Source: Spirochaetales bacterium (GTDB lineage Bacteria; Spirochaetota; Spirochaetia; SZUA-6). From it: DNA of 64,000 nucleotides. The stretch's first letter is position 1. Each line of letters begins with the position of its first letter. The DNA is taken from assembly GCA_027021365.1 (NCBI GenBank), contig JALUUM010000032.1, positions 1 to 64,000 on the forward strand, given 5' to 3'. This document shows positions 25,149 to 34,544 of this stretch, piece after piece. The notes beneath the pieces were generated by a model. The model was not told where the DNA came from and made no database searches. It was given only the letters and a program-made list of their open reading frames with translations. The translations under genes were made by a program, and so were the position numbers.

Positions 25149-25926
25149 TGAAGTAGAAGGTTTCCTTCCCTTTGAGCCATGAAGCGGGAAGCGTATCGTC
25201 GTTCTTTTTCAGCCTCATGAAGGCACTTCTTTTTTCACTTCCGTGTATAAGAAATATCATCGTTTCGGCCCTGTTAGGAATTCTGGGGGTCATAGTGAGT
25301 CTCCATTCATCTTCCTCGGGTTTGTGAATGGCTACTGCGTTTCTATCCAGATTCAATACATCCCTGGAAACCGGGACTTTTCCTTGCGGGTTTTCGGAAA
25401 ATACGATGTTAGCATCCGGAAAGAGTGACAGGGTGTGCCCGTCCGGACCCATCCCCATGATTGCAATGTCCGGTGAAAGAGAATCTCTGTCGAAGTACTC
25501 CGCCAACACCCTGTCATACTCGGTCGCCCTTTCTACCGGATGTCCTTTACCGGCATGCCAGGAATGAATCTTGTCCTCGGGTGCATTGATGGCAGAAAGG
25601 AGCGCTTTCCTTGCCATTCCCTCATTGCTCATTGGGTGGGCGGCCTCCACCCATCTCTCGTCTCCGAAGAACCAATCGGTCCCCTCGGCAATGGCTTTCC
25701 CCTCTGCGCCGTTAGAATAGTAGTAACGGTGTATCATATCCGCCAGTATTTCGTAGCATCGCTTTGGTGTATTGCCCCCTGCCAGAATAACACTTGCCCT
25801 GGATCTCTTCTTTACTGCGGAGCGCAGTATGGAATGGATGACAAGGGCCGCTTTTTCCGATAGCTGTTCCGTATCCCGTGAAAGGGAAACATTGTGCAGC
25901 CTGTTTGTTTCTCTCTGCCTGTCCAT
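25123..25926 (-). CDS. pgl: 6-phosphogluconolactonase
   Basis: 267 residues, family length about 230-270. The sugar isomerase-like motifs VILAGGNTPKRCYEIL, DWFFGDERWVEAAHPMSNEGMARK and MGMGPDGHTLSLFP are diagnostic. It hydrolyses 6-phosphogluconolactone, step 2 of the oxidative pentose phosphate pathway. It is the last gene of zwf-opcA-pgl, 7 bp after opcA. Its 3' end overlaps mnmA on the other strand. Confidence 0.93.
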   Translation of the reverse strand: MDRQRETNRLHNVSLSRDTEQLSEKAALVIHSILRSAVKKRSRASVILAGGNTPKRCYEILADMIHRYYYSNGAEGKAIAEGTDWFFGDERWVEAAHPMSNEGMARKALLSAINAPEDKIHSWHAGKGHPVERATEYDRVLAEYFDRDSLSPDIAIMGMGPDGHTLSLFPDANIVFSENPQGKVPVSRDVLNLDRNAVAIHKPEEDEWRLTMTPRIPNRAETMIFLIHGSEKRSAFMRLKKNDDTLPASWLKGKETFYFITESLLER

Positions 25927-25933
25927 TTTTTCA

Positions 25934-27016
25934 TTAAACCCTTCTTATACTTTTTGAATATTCTATAGTATCATAGTAAATGCTATCATGCTGTAGTGAG
26001 TCAACCTCTCTTAAAAGAATATTTCCGTCATGGGGCATCTTGAAGTAGAGGATACCATTATTGATTCCCGTTGAAAGCTCGGCGCATCCGTTTTCACTGC
26101 AGGAGAGTAACAATTCATCGGTATCATGAAAGGAAATCTCTATTTTCACTTCCTTTCTCGTTTCCTTTCTTGCGGTTTCTTTCTCCGCCGTTGTTGAACC
26201 AGTAAGGTTGATTTCTCTGCCCTTTCTGTCCCTGAAGAAAAATTTTCTTTTCCCTGTTCCGTTTTCTATTTCGAGTCTGCCATTTGTCCAACCCAATCGT
26301 GTGGCAAGCCATAGAAACAGCAATGTTGTTTCCGCTCTTGCTGCTCCCTGAACCTTAACCCCGGAAATATCCCATAGTTTCTCCAGGTATTCATCCCTGT
26401 CAAAAACTTTTGCGATAAAACGTCTTAGGGGCAGGATTTTTCCCCATGCAAAATCGGACACTGGAATCTGGATGCTTCCGGTCGAGATCATCTCTGAAAG
26501 TCCAGTATATATCGATAAGGGCTCTTCGGAAAAGGTAACGCCATTGAAAGATGAGTGTATCAGCAGTTTATCTCCCAGTTCGAATGATTGGATAAGGTAA
26601 TTCGATGGTGGTACCAGTTTATCCAGCCACCAGAGGTATGTTGGTAGATCATGAATGAGTAGAGAAGACCAGGTTCCCGGGTCGATGCCCCTGTTGTCCT
26701 CACCGTTACTTATCAATATTTCTTCAAAGCAGACGGAACGATCCTTTCTGTCAGGATAGCATCTTGCGAACACAGATGCACGGGTTTTATCTTTATATCC
26801 GCTGTCGATGTGAATTATGCGTGCCGGTCTCTTTCCAAGGAGAAAATCGAGAGCTTCATCGGAAGGATTTGGTGTGAAGGCCCTTTTGAAGATAACGAGG
26901 TTGAAAAGGCTCGTCTTTGTACCGGAAGATTCCACACCACTCTGTCTTTCCAGGGTGATCTTGAGTTCTCTTTCTATTTGAGAGGGGTTTATTGTTCCAG
27001 TCACAGTTTTCTCCAC
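25934..27016 (-). CDS. opcA: Glucose-6-phosphate dehydrogenase assembly protein OpcA
   Basis: 360 residues. The pattern NLVIFKRAF, then HDLPTYLWWLDKL and GVKVQGAARAETTLLFLWLATRLGW, matches OpcA, which activates or assembles G6PDH in cyanobacteria and actinobacteria. It lies between zwf and pgl, overlapping the zwf 3' end by 16 bp, so translational coupling with its client is likely. Position and motifs agree. Confidence 0.85.
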   Translation of the reverse strand: MEKTVTGTINPSQIERELKITLERQSGVESSGTKTSLFNLVIFKRAFTPNPSDEALDFLLGKRPARIIHIDSGYKDKTRASVFARCYPDRKDRSVCFEEILISNGEDNRGIDPGTWSSLLIHDLPTYLWWLDKLVPPSNYLIQSFELGDKLLIHSSFNGVTFSEEPLSIYTGLSEMISTGSIQIPVSDFAWGKILPLRRFIAKVFDRDEYLEKLWDISGVKVQGAARAETTLLFLWLATRLGWTNGRLEIENGTGKRKFFFRDRKGREINLTGSTTAEKETARKETRKEVKIEISFHDTDELLLSCSENGCAELSTGINNGILYFKMPHDGNILLREVDSLQHDSIYYDTIEYSKSIRRV

Positions 27017-28509
27017 CTCCTCCCGTCACGTGCGAGGAGTAACTTGGCTTCTTCAGGTCCCGATGAGCCTGCTCTGTAATGGTGAAGTTCCTTGGCTCCT
27101 AGTCTCTTCCACCCTTCTATAATCTCAGTTATGAAACTCCATGCACTCTCTATTTCATCGCGTCGAGTAAATAGCGTGGAATCGCCACTCATCACGTCGA
27201 GGAGTAGCCTCTCGTATGCTTCCGGTGGTTCTTCCCCGAAGGTGGAACCGTAGGTAAAGGTCATGTTCACAGGTCGCATTTCGGTGCTATAGCCGGGGAC
27301 TTTGGAGTTGAAATGAAGGGTAATTGCCTCATCCGGCTGAATGCGCATTATGAGATTATTGGGTACGGGACTGGAAGCAGTCCAGTTCTTAAAGAGAAGA
27401 TGTGGAGGATTCTTGAATTGAATTGCAATTTCAGTGAGTCTTCTTGTGAGTCTTTTTCCTGTCCTCAGGTAGAAAGGTATTCCTGCCCACCTCCACGAAT
27501 CTATGAATAACCTCATTGCCACGTAGGTTTCTGTCGTGGAATCCTCCGAAACATTGGCTTCTTCCTTGTAACCGGGTACCTCCACGCCATCCACTATTCC
27601 TCTCGAGTACTGAGCCCTGACAGTTTCAGCCTCGAGCTTTTCATAGGGTATTGGTTTTATGGATTTTAACACTTTGACCTTTTCATCACGGATTGAATCC
27701 GGATCGAGGTCTATTGGTGGTTCCATTGCCACAAGACAGAGTAGCTGCATCATATGGTTCTGTACGATATCCCTTATTGCACCTGATTTTTCATAGTAAT
27801 TCCCCCGCGTACCAACTCCCTCTGTCTCTGCAACGGTTATCTGGATGTTGTCTATGAATCTGTTGTTCCACACGGGTTCATAGATACCATTGCCGAACCT
27901 GAAAACCATTATATTCTGAACTGTTTCCTTGCCCAGGTAATGGTCGATTCTGTATATCTGTTGTTCGTCGAAGTGCCTGGAGAGAACTCTGTTCAACTCA
28001 TGGGCAGACTGCAGGTCCCTACCGAAGGGCTTTTCGACTATGATGCGTGAAAAACCGGTATCCCTTTCCTTTGAAAGCCCCGTTTCTCCCAGTTTTTCAA
28101 TGATTGTGGTATAGGCTGTAGGTGGTGTTGCAAGATAATAGATCCTGTTTAAGGGTTTTTGAAAGCGATTTTCTATTTCAGCATAGCCCCCTGTAGATTC
28201 AAAATTGGATGAAATAAAAAAGACCTTTCTAAGGAACTCTTTCTTGAGATTCTCATTGGTCTTTGAAAGAAGAGAATTGTTTATTATCCCCAGGACAATT
28301 TTCCTGAAATCTTCATCGTCCCACTTTCTCCTTGCAAATCCTACGATATTGAAATTGGAAATGCTTTCGTTCAAAAAGAGGGAGTACAGGGCAGGAATGA
28401 GTTTTTTCCTTGTAAGGTCACCGCTCGCTCCGAATATTACGATTGTAAACGGATGGGGTTCTCTAGCTATCTGTAATCCGGCAGCCAACGGGTTTTGATT
28501 CATCCACAT
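27001..28509 (-). CDS. zwf: Glucose-6-phosphate 1-dehydrogenase
   Basis: 502 residues from ATG 28509. ATG 28503 is also possible; the frame opens to 28539 without support. The NADP motif is FGASGDLTRKKLIPALY, the substrate-binding signature RIDHYLGKETVQN. It oxidises glucose-6-phosphate to the lactone, making NADPH. It is first in the operon with opcA and pgl, divergent from birA across about 50 bp that must hold both promoters. Confidence 0.94.
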   Translation of the reverse strand: MWMNQNPLAAGLQIAREPHPFTIVIFGASGDLTRKKLIPALYSLFLNESISNFNIVGFARRKWDDEDFRKIVLGIINNSLLSKTNENLKKEFLRKVFFISSNFESTGGYAEIENRFQKPLNRIYYLATPPTAYTTIIEKLGETGLSKERDTGFSRIIVEKPFGRDLQSAHELNRVLSRHFDEQQIYRIDHYLGKETVQNIMVFRFGNGIYEPVWNNRFIDNIQITVAETEGVGTRGNYYEKSGAIRDIVQNHMMQLLCLVAMEPPIDLDPDSIRDEKVKVLKSIKPIPYEKLEAETVRAQYSRGIVDGVEVPGYKEEANVSEDSTTETYVAMRLFIDSWRWAGIPFYLRTGKRLTRRLTEIAIQFKNPPHLLFKNWTASSPVPNNLIMRIQPDEAITLHFNSKVPGYSTEMRPVNMTFTYGSTFGEEPPEAYERLLLDVMSGDSTLFTRRDEIESAWSFITEIIEGWKRLGAKELHHYRAGSSGPEEAKLLLARDGRRWRKL

Positions 28510-28557
28510 AAATATGGTATAGATTATGATATCAGTCAAGGATTACAAAGGTTGACC

Positions 28558-29364
28558 ATGTTGAATTGGAAGAATCCCTTTCAAGATGCCTATACGAGAT
28601 ATTTTGAAAGGACGACTTCGACGATGGATGAGGCGAGGAGAAGTATTACCGTGGAAAGCCCTGAGGACGGAACAGTTTTCATTGCAGGATATCAGTGGAA
28701 GGGCCGCGGAAGGTTTCCCGAAAGAAGATGGGTTTCCGAAGCGGGAAAGGATCTCCTCTTTACCGTTATTTTTAGAAAAAACTCCCTTGCCTTTCCCTTT
28801 ACCCGGTTGCCGGTGATATCCGGCTATGTTGTGGCCAAAACCCTGGAAAATTATTATGACCTTGAGATTCTCTTGAAATGGCCAAACGATATTCTTGCCT
28901 TTTTCCCTTCCGTGGAATGGAGAATTCCCGGAAAACTGGGAGGTATTCTCTGCGAGGCTTACAGGGAATATCTCCTGGTAGGTGTGGGTATCAATTGTAA
29001 TGGTGATACTTCTGCCTTCAATAAGGGGGCTAATAATGAATCTGACAATGAAACGAGGAGGAAGATAGGGGCGATTTCACTTAAAGAACTGACCGGTAAG
29101 ACAATAGAAATCGAGGTTCTTCTCTATCGAGTACTGAAAGCCTTCAAAGACACGATTCTGCCACTCGGTGAAGCCAAAGGCTGGAAGGAGGAGATAACCA
29201 AAAGGCTCTATCTCCGTGAAACGGTTACGAAAGTTAGATTGGGGGGTTCTTCCGGGGAAATTGTGGAAGGTATCATAAGGGGAATAGGGGATGACGGAGA
29301 ATTGCTATTTGATGTGAGTGGCAGGGGAATTGTCAGGGTGTATTCCGGAGAGATTATTTTTTAA
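28558..29364 (+). CDS. birA: Biotin--protein ligase, monofunctional
   Basis: 268 residues from ATG 28558, preferred because AAAGG lies 6 nt upstream; the longer frame from 28495 would enter the zwf start. The biotinyl-AMP loop GRGRFPERRWVSEAGKD and KWPNDIL are present; there is no N-terminal HTH, so it is not a repressor. It attaches biotin to carboxylase carrier proteins. An Asn/Glu-rich insert (NKGANNESDNETRRK) lies near residue 165. The C-terminal SH3-like domain is present. The 3' end overlaps the convergent HAD gene by 11 bp. Confidence 0.92.
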   Translation: MLNWKNPFQDAYTRYFERTTSTMDEARRSITVESPEDGTVFIAGYQWKGRGRFPERRWVSEAGKDLLFTVIFRKNSLAFPFTRLPVISGYVVAKTLENYYDLEILLKWPNDILAFFPSVEWRIPGKLGGILCEAYREYLLVGVGINCNGDTSAFNKGANNESDNETRRKIGAISLKELTGKTIEIEVLLYRVLKAFKDTILPLGEAKGWKEEITKRLYLRETVTKVRLGGSSGEIVEGIIRGIGDDGELLFDVSGRGIVRVYSGEIIF

Positions 29365-30013
29365 AGTTGATTATCTTCCAGTTGTTTTTTCTTGCAACTC
29401 TTTTCAGCCTTGGATCTGGGTTCACTGCAACCGGATTCCCTACCGATTGAAGAAGGGGAAGGTCGTGTATGCTGTCGGAATAGAAGGAACACTCCGAGGG
29501 TGAAGAACCCATCTCATCTATGTACTTAAGAACCTTTCTTTTCTTTTCAGTGGCAAAAATCGGTGCATCGGTAAGTGCACCCGTGCAAAGGCCGTTTTCC
29601 GTTTCCAGTGCCGTGGCAATTATACCGTCTATTTCCAGGAAATCGGCTAAAGGTTTTACGATTATATCGAGGGAGGAGGTTGCAAGAACAATTTTTCGGT
29701 TCTCTTCCTTTAGTCTTTTTATAAGGGAAACAGCATCACTGTATATGTCGTTTTTCAGCTTCATGGCGAAACTTTCCCTGGAGAGGGCTTCGAGCTTGGA
29801 TATTGGAATGCCCTTCAATATGGGATAACCCTGTTTTATGGATTCCAGCTTGAGGTTGCCGAACCTGTAGTAAAAGTAATAGTAGGGAAGAGATACCAGC
29901 ACCTTGGGCGGGAATATCTTCTTTTTTACCCCCAGTAGTATGAAATGGCGACCGGAGGATCTCTTTGTCAATGTATGGTCAACGTCGAAGAAATCAATAC
30001 CCTTTTCTTGCAT
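29354..30013 (-). CDS. HAD-superfamily IB phosphatase
   Basis: 219 residues. Motif I DFFDVDHTLTKRSS has the DxDxT nucleophile pair; motif II LATSS; motif III/IV YSDSIHDLPLL. A four-helix cap lies between motifs I and II, as in the SerB-like HAD-IB subfamily. It could hydrolyse a small phosphomonoester; phosphoserine is possible but the cap sequence is not decisive. Monocistronic, convergent with birA. Confidence 0.8.
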   Translation of the reverse strand: MQEKGIDFFDVDHTLTKRSSGRHFILLGVKKKIFPPKVLVSLPYYYFYYRFGNLKLESIKQGYPILKGIPISKLEALSRESFAMKLKNDIYSDAVSLIKRLKEENRKIVLATSSLDIIVKPLADFLEIDGIIATALETENGLCTGALTDAPIFATEKKRKVLKYIDEMGSSPSECSFYSDSIHDLPLLQSVGNPVAVNPDPRLKRVARKNNWKIINFKK

Positions 30014-30144
30014 GTGCCGTTAGATTAAGAAAAATTATACTTTTAGTCAAATATAAAGACATATAAAGATATTGGGATAAAAAGGAGAGTGAGAAAAAAA
30101 TTAAAATTTTTGTTGATGATAAGAAAATCTATTTGTATCTTTTT

Positions 30145-30172
30145 TTTGAAGCGTATAACGCTGATTCCATTC
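30145..30172 (+). promoter_or_regulatory. Possible heat-shock (sigma-32-like) promoter for groEL
   Basis: TTTGAAG (30145-30151), a 13-base spacer, then TTCCATTC (30165-30172) with the CCAT core. This resembles CTTGAAA-N13-CCCCATNT. No CIRCE inverted repeat is present in the 200 bp before groEL. Confidence 0.35.
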
Positions 30173-30194
30173 TCATAAAAATAAAAAAATCTAA

Positions 30195-31844
<1,650 letters not shown>

Positions 31845-31860
31845 GATCCATGATTCAAAT

Positions 31861-31896
31861 AAAAGGGGATGCTTCTACAAGCTTCCCCTTTTTTAT
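31861..31896 (+). terminator. Intrinsic terminator after groEL
   Basis: A 14-bp stem with one mismatch (31861-31874 with 31879-31892), loop CTAC and a T run. Located 17 bp after the groEL stop. Confidence 0.92.
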
Positions 31897-31914
31897 TTCC
31901 GAATTATTTCCGCA

Positions 31915-32631
31915 TTATTCTGATTCGAGGTTGGCAAGGAGGGGAGAGTATCTCTCCACCGGTTCTATGAATCTTAGAAAGTCGGGATTCCTGGCAAGAG
32001 GTCCTATATAGGAGAGAGTTTTTTTCAGTGTTTTCATGGGATCGTAATTTTTCCTCTTGTAGGTTTCCCTGATATACGGGAAGAAATCTCTGAGCATGTT
32101 ATTTATTTTATACCACATCGAAAAAGTTTGTGGCAGAGCATCCGGGCCATTGTCTATGAGATGCATAAAGAAAATGGTACTAAGGGCAGTCTCTGTTTCT
32201 CCTTCACAACCCCGGATATTGCTCACATCTAAACCGGTTCCTTCGGACCATTGATCGAGCAACTCTTCCTTCCCTTGAAAGCAGCAGAGGAGGTACAACA
32301 TTGAACCTCCTGTGAGTCGTAGATCGTTTGGCCTTAAAACTCTTCCGTTGTTATCGCCCACACCTGCTTCAGAGGAAAGCCCATGTCCCGATATCAGTAC
32401 TCTTTCAGGTTTTTCGTTTTTTCGAATTACCTTCGAGTTTTCAGGCCGAGAGTCCCAGTTAATCAGAGAGACAGCATCTGTGAAAACACCTGCCCCAGCA
32501 TCTCTGAGAGTCTCTCTGAGACTCCATTTGTGGGAAATGATCTCCAGAGCTTTCCTTATTCCGTCGAACTGCCTGTCTTCTCCTGAAAAGCATGTTATGA
32601 AAAGATAGCTCCGTGCCTGGTCTCTGCTCAT
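31915..32631 (-). CDS. Caspase-like (CHAT/clostripain-fold) protein, putative
   Basis: 238 residues. I see a possible caspase-fold catalytic dyad: His83 in VLISGHGLSS and Cys116/Cys117 in MLYLLCCFQGKEEL. Each sits at the end of a hydrophobic beta strand about 33 residues apart, as in CHAT and other clan CD peptidases. The N-terminus (YLFITCFSGEDRQFDGI) could be the first strand of the fold. The start overlaps the stop of the PilZ gene by 4 bp, so the pair is co-translated. If active it would be a peptidase; if not, a scaffold. The family call is inference from motif pattern; gene reality is well supported by context. Confidence 0.6.
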   Translation of the reverse strand: MSRDQARSYLFITCFSGEDRQFDGIRKALEIISHKWSLRETLRDAGAGVFTDAVSLINWDSRPENSKVIRKNEKPERVLISGHGLSSEAGVGDNNGRVLRPNDLRLTGGSMLYLLCCFQGKEELLDQWSEGTGLDVSNIRGCEGETETALSTIFFMHLIDNGPDALPQTFSMWYKINNMLRDFFPYIRETYKRKNYDPMKTLKKTLSYIGPLARNPDFLRFIEPVERYSPLLANLESE

Positions 32632-33683
32632 CTGTTGTTTTCGTCTCTTGCAGAGGTTCTCTCGGTATTCCCGTCGCGCTTTTTCCCGGAATAGGTAAGT
32701 ATGAAGCCTATTATTCTGTCCCTTAGAGACTCCCTGATAGGTTCAAAATTAAGATGAATCAGCTCATCGTTTTTCGAGGTTCGTATCACTTCTCCGAGAA
32801 TATCGAGTCTCTCATTCCGGTTTATGAAAAATATCACTTCGACGTGATCCCCCATTTTGAATCGCTTTCCCGGATTGGTTATACTGGCACCGCCGCCGCC
32901 CAGATCGTAAAAATTAGTTCTGACGGGCTTTTCGCTTGACCCGGCCACCCTGACGTAAACAGGGACACTGATCTTCTTTCTGTAATATTTTCTCTTCTGT
33001 GAAGTCTTTATCTTTTCAGAATGGGCAAGATGAATGGTGGAATTTTCTGCCTTCTGAACATGTGTGGAAAAGGAAAATATACCGTTAGCCCTTTGAAAAT
33101 AAACATTAAGAACAGTTCCCGCAGAAGGGGCAATCACTCCCTTTTCAAGTTCCACTACCAGGGATTGCGAAGTTACCGCTTTTATCCTACCGTGAAATTT
33201 TCTTATCTTTCCCTGAGCGATAAAGAGGTGAATTCCTTGGGATAGTTCTCCGGTAGAATGTATCGGACTTTCACGATTCTTCAATGTCAAGCCGAGTTTC
33301 ACCCTGAGAGCGGATATTGAACTTTCCGGAACATTTCCAAGGGATTTTTCTTTTTGAGCGCAGCTGTTGAAAATATGTGCCTTGGTAAAGAGGAGGTGTT
33401 TCTGTGTCTCAGGCGATTTTAAGTGTCTTGCCATGAGATTGAGGATTTCAACTTCTGACGGATTCAACTTGAGTTTTTCAATGTAATGTTTGAATTTTTC
33501 ATTTGCAAGCTCGATCTTCAATTTTAGTTGCTTTTTATTCTGGATAATGTATATTAAGACTAAAATACCAAAGAAAGAAAAGACAAATATAAGAGCAAGG
33601 GCAATCTGAAGAGGGCTTTGAATAAGTCCCTTGGAAACATTGCTGAGAAAGGATGAAAGTTTACGTTCGTCAAGTACCCACAT
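32628..33683 (-). CDS. Membrane PilZ-domain protein (possible cyclic-di-GMP receptor)
   Basis: 351 residues. One transmembrane helix near the N-terminus (ALALIFVFSFFGILVLIYII), a helical cytoplasmic region, a beta-rich YcgR-N-like part (about 140-235) and a C-terminal PilZ domain. RKYYRKK supplies the RxxxR-type motif that grips cyclic-di-GMP. The second motif, normally D/NxSxxG, reads DLGGGGAS, so Ser is replaced by Gly, which may change affinity. It is coupled to the caspase-like gene downstream. A diguanylate cyclase is encoded at 40413. Confidence 0.8.
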   Translation of the reverse strand: MWVLDERKLSSFLSNVSKGLIQSPLQIALALIFVFSFFGILVLIYIIQNKKQLKLKIELANEKFKHYIEKLKLNPSEVEILNLMARHLKSPETQKHLLFTKAHIFNSCAQKEKSLGNVPESSISALRVKLGLTLKNRESPIHSTGELSQGIHLFIAQGKIRKFHGRIKAVTSQSLVVELEKGVIAPSAGTVLNVYFQRANGIFSFSTHVQKAENSTIHLAHSEKIKTSQKRKYYRKKISVPVYVRVAGSSEKPVRTNFYDLGGGGASITNPGKRFKMGDHVEVIFFINRNERLDILGEVIRTSKNDELIHLNFEPIRESLRDRIIGFILTYSGKKRDGNTERTSARDENNR

Positions 33684-33689
33684 CTGTTA

Positions 33690-33717
33690 TTGACCGTGAT
33701 ACGGTAATTTATACAAT
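33690..33717 (+). promoter_or_regulatory. Probable promoter for the 98-residue gene and yajC-secDF
   Basis: TTGACC (33690-33695), a 16-base spacer, then TACAAT (33712-33717). It lies in the divergent gap after the PilZ start and 35 bp before ATG 33753. Confidence 0.55.
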
Positions 33718-33752
33718 ATACGACAACGGGGGTACAATCAAGGAGCAGTAGG

Positions 33753-34049
33753 ATGATAAGCAGGGAGAATTTCATTTTCACTATCGGGTATAAGAGAGAT
33801 ACCGCCGTTGTGAGCGGGGAGTTGAAAAGAAAGTATGCAAGATACAGCCTGGAAGAGCTTTTAAAGGAAGGGCTCTTCAAACCTGCTGTGAGTTTTGCTC
33901 TGTATGATGGTAGTGAGGAAGAGTTGAAGATGGTACTAGACAGTTACAACAGGATGACAGACTATCCTGTTTCATCTGTCGAAGAATTGAAGAGAATATT
34001 TGGTGTAACAAGGGTTCCTGAAGAAGTGGAGAAGGTTCTAGTTCTTTGA
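33753..34049 (+). CDS. Small conserved-looking protein upstream of yajC
   Basis: 98 residues. AAGGAG precedes ATG 33753 at 7-8 nt. The sequence is a mix of helix and strand (FIFTIGYKRDTAVVSGELKRK, then KRIFGVTRVPEEVEKVLVL); no cysteines, no membrane segment. It precedes yajC-secD-secF on the same strand by 77 bp, so it may be co-transcribed. I do not recognise its family and see no sign of a transport role. Confidence 0.7.
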   Translation: MISRENFIFTIGYKRDTAVVSGELKRKYARYSLEELLKEGLFKPAVSFALYDGSEEELKMVLDSYNRMTDYPVSSVEELKRIFGVTRVPEEVEKVLVL

Positions 34050-34126
34050 ATTGAATGGGATTCCCTTGACTCACTGTAAAAAATTATGATAATTTACGTG
34101 AAATCTTTAATAGAAAAGGAATTGTT

Positions 34127-34462
34127 ATGATACAAGAATTTATCTCGAATTTGCCAACGATGCAGACATCGGCGAGTGCAGGCGGACAGATGGTTACAAT
34201 GCTAATAACCTTCGGCCTTATCATTCTAATTTTCTACTTCCTGGTAATTAGGCCTCAGAATAAGAAACAGAAAGAAACACAGAAGATGCTGGCTGCTTTG
34301 AAAAAAGGAGACAAGGTTGTTACTGTGGGAGGTATTAGAGGAACTGTTACCGCTGTAAAAGATCAGACAGTTACGATAAAAGTTGATGACAATACGAAAA
34401 TCGAATTCAACAAGAGTGCTGTTTCTTCGGTCTTAGAGAGAAAGGAAGTTTCTACAGAATAA
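34127..34462 (+). CDS. yajC: Sec translocon accessory protein YajC
   Basis: 111 residues. A single transmembrane helix (MVTMLITFGLIILIFYFLVI) is followed by RPQNKKQKE, the YajC signature, and a small basic cytoplasmic domain (KKGDKVVTVGGIRGTV). It associates with SecDF and YidC at the inner membrane. Position directly before secD is the usual arrangement. Confidence 0.93.
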   Translation: MIQEFISNLPTMQTSASAGGQMVTMLITFGLIILIFYFLVIRPQNKKQKETQKMLAALKKGDKVVTVGGIRGTVTAVKDQTVTIKVDDNTKIEFNKSAVSSVLERKEVSTE

Positions 34463-34544
34463 GCAGAATGCTGTGGCAACTGAATAATCCCTGCTAAAGA
34501 ACAGCTAAAGTTAGAAAATCATCTAAACAAACGGAGTGTTCTAA

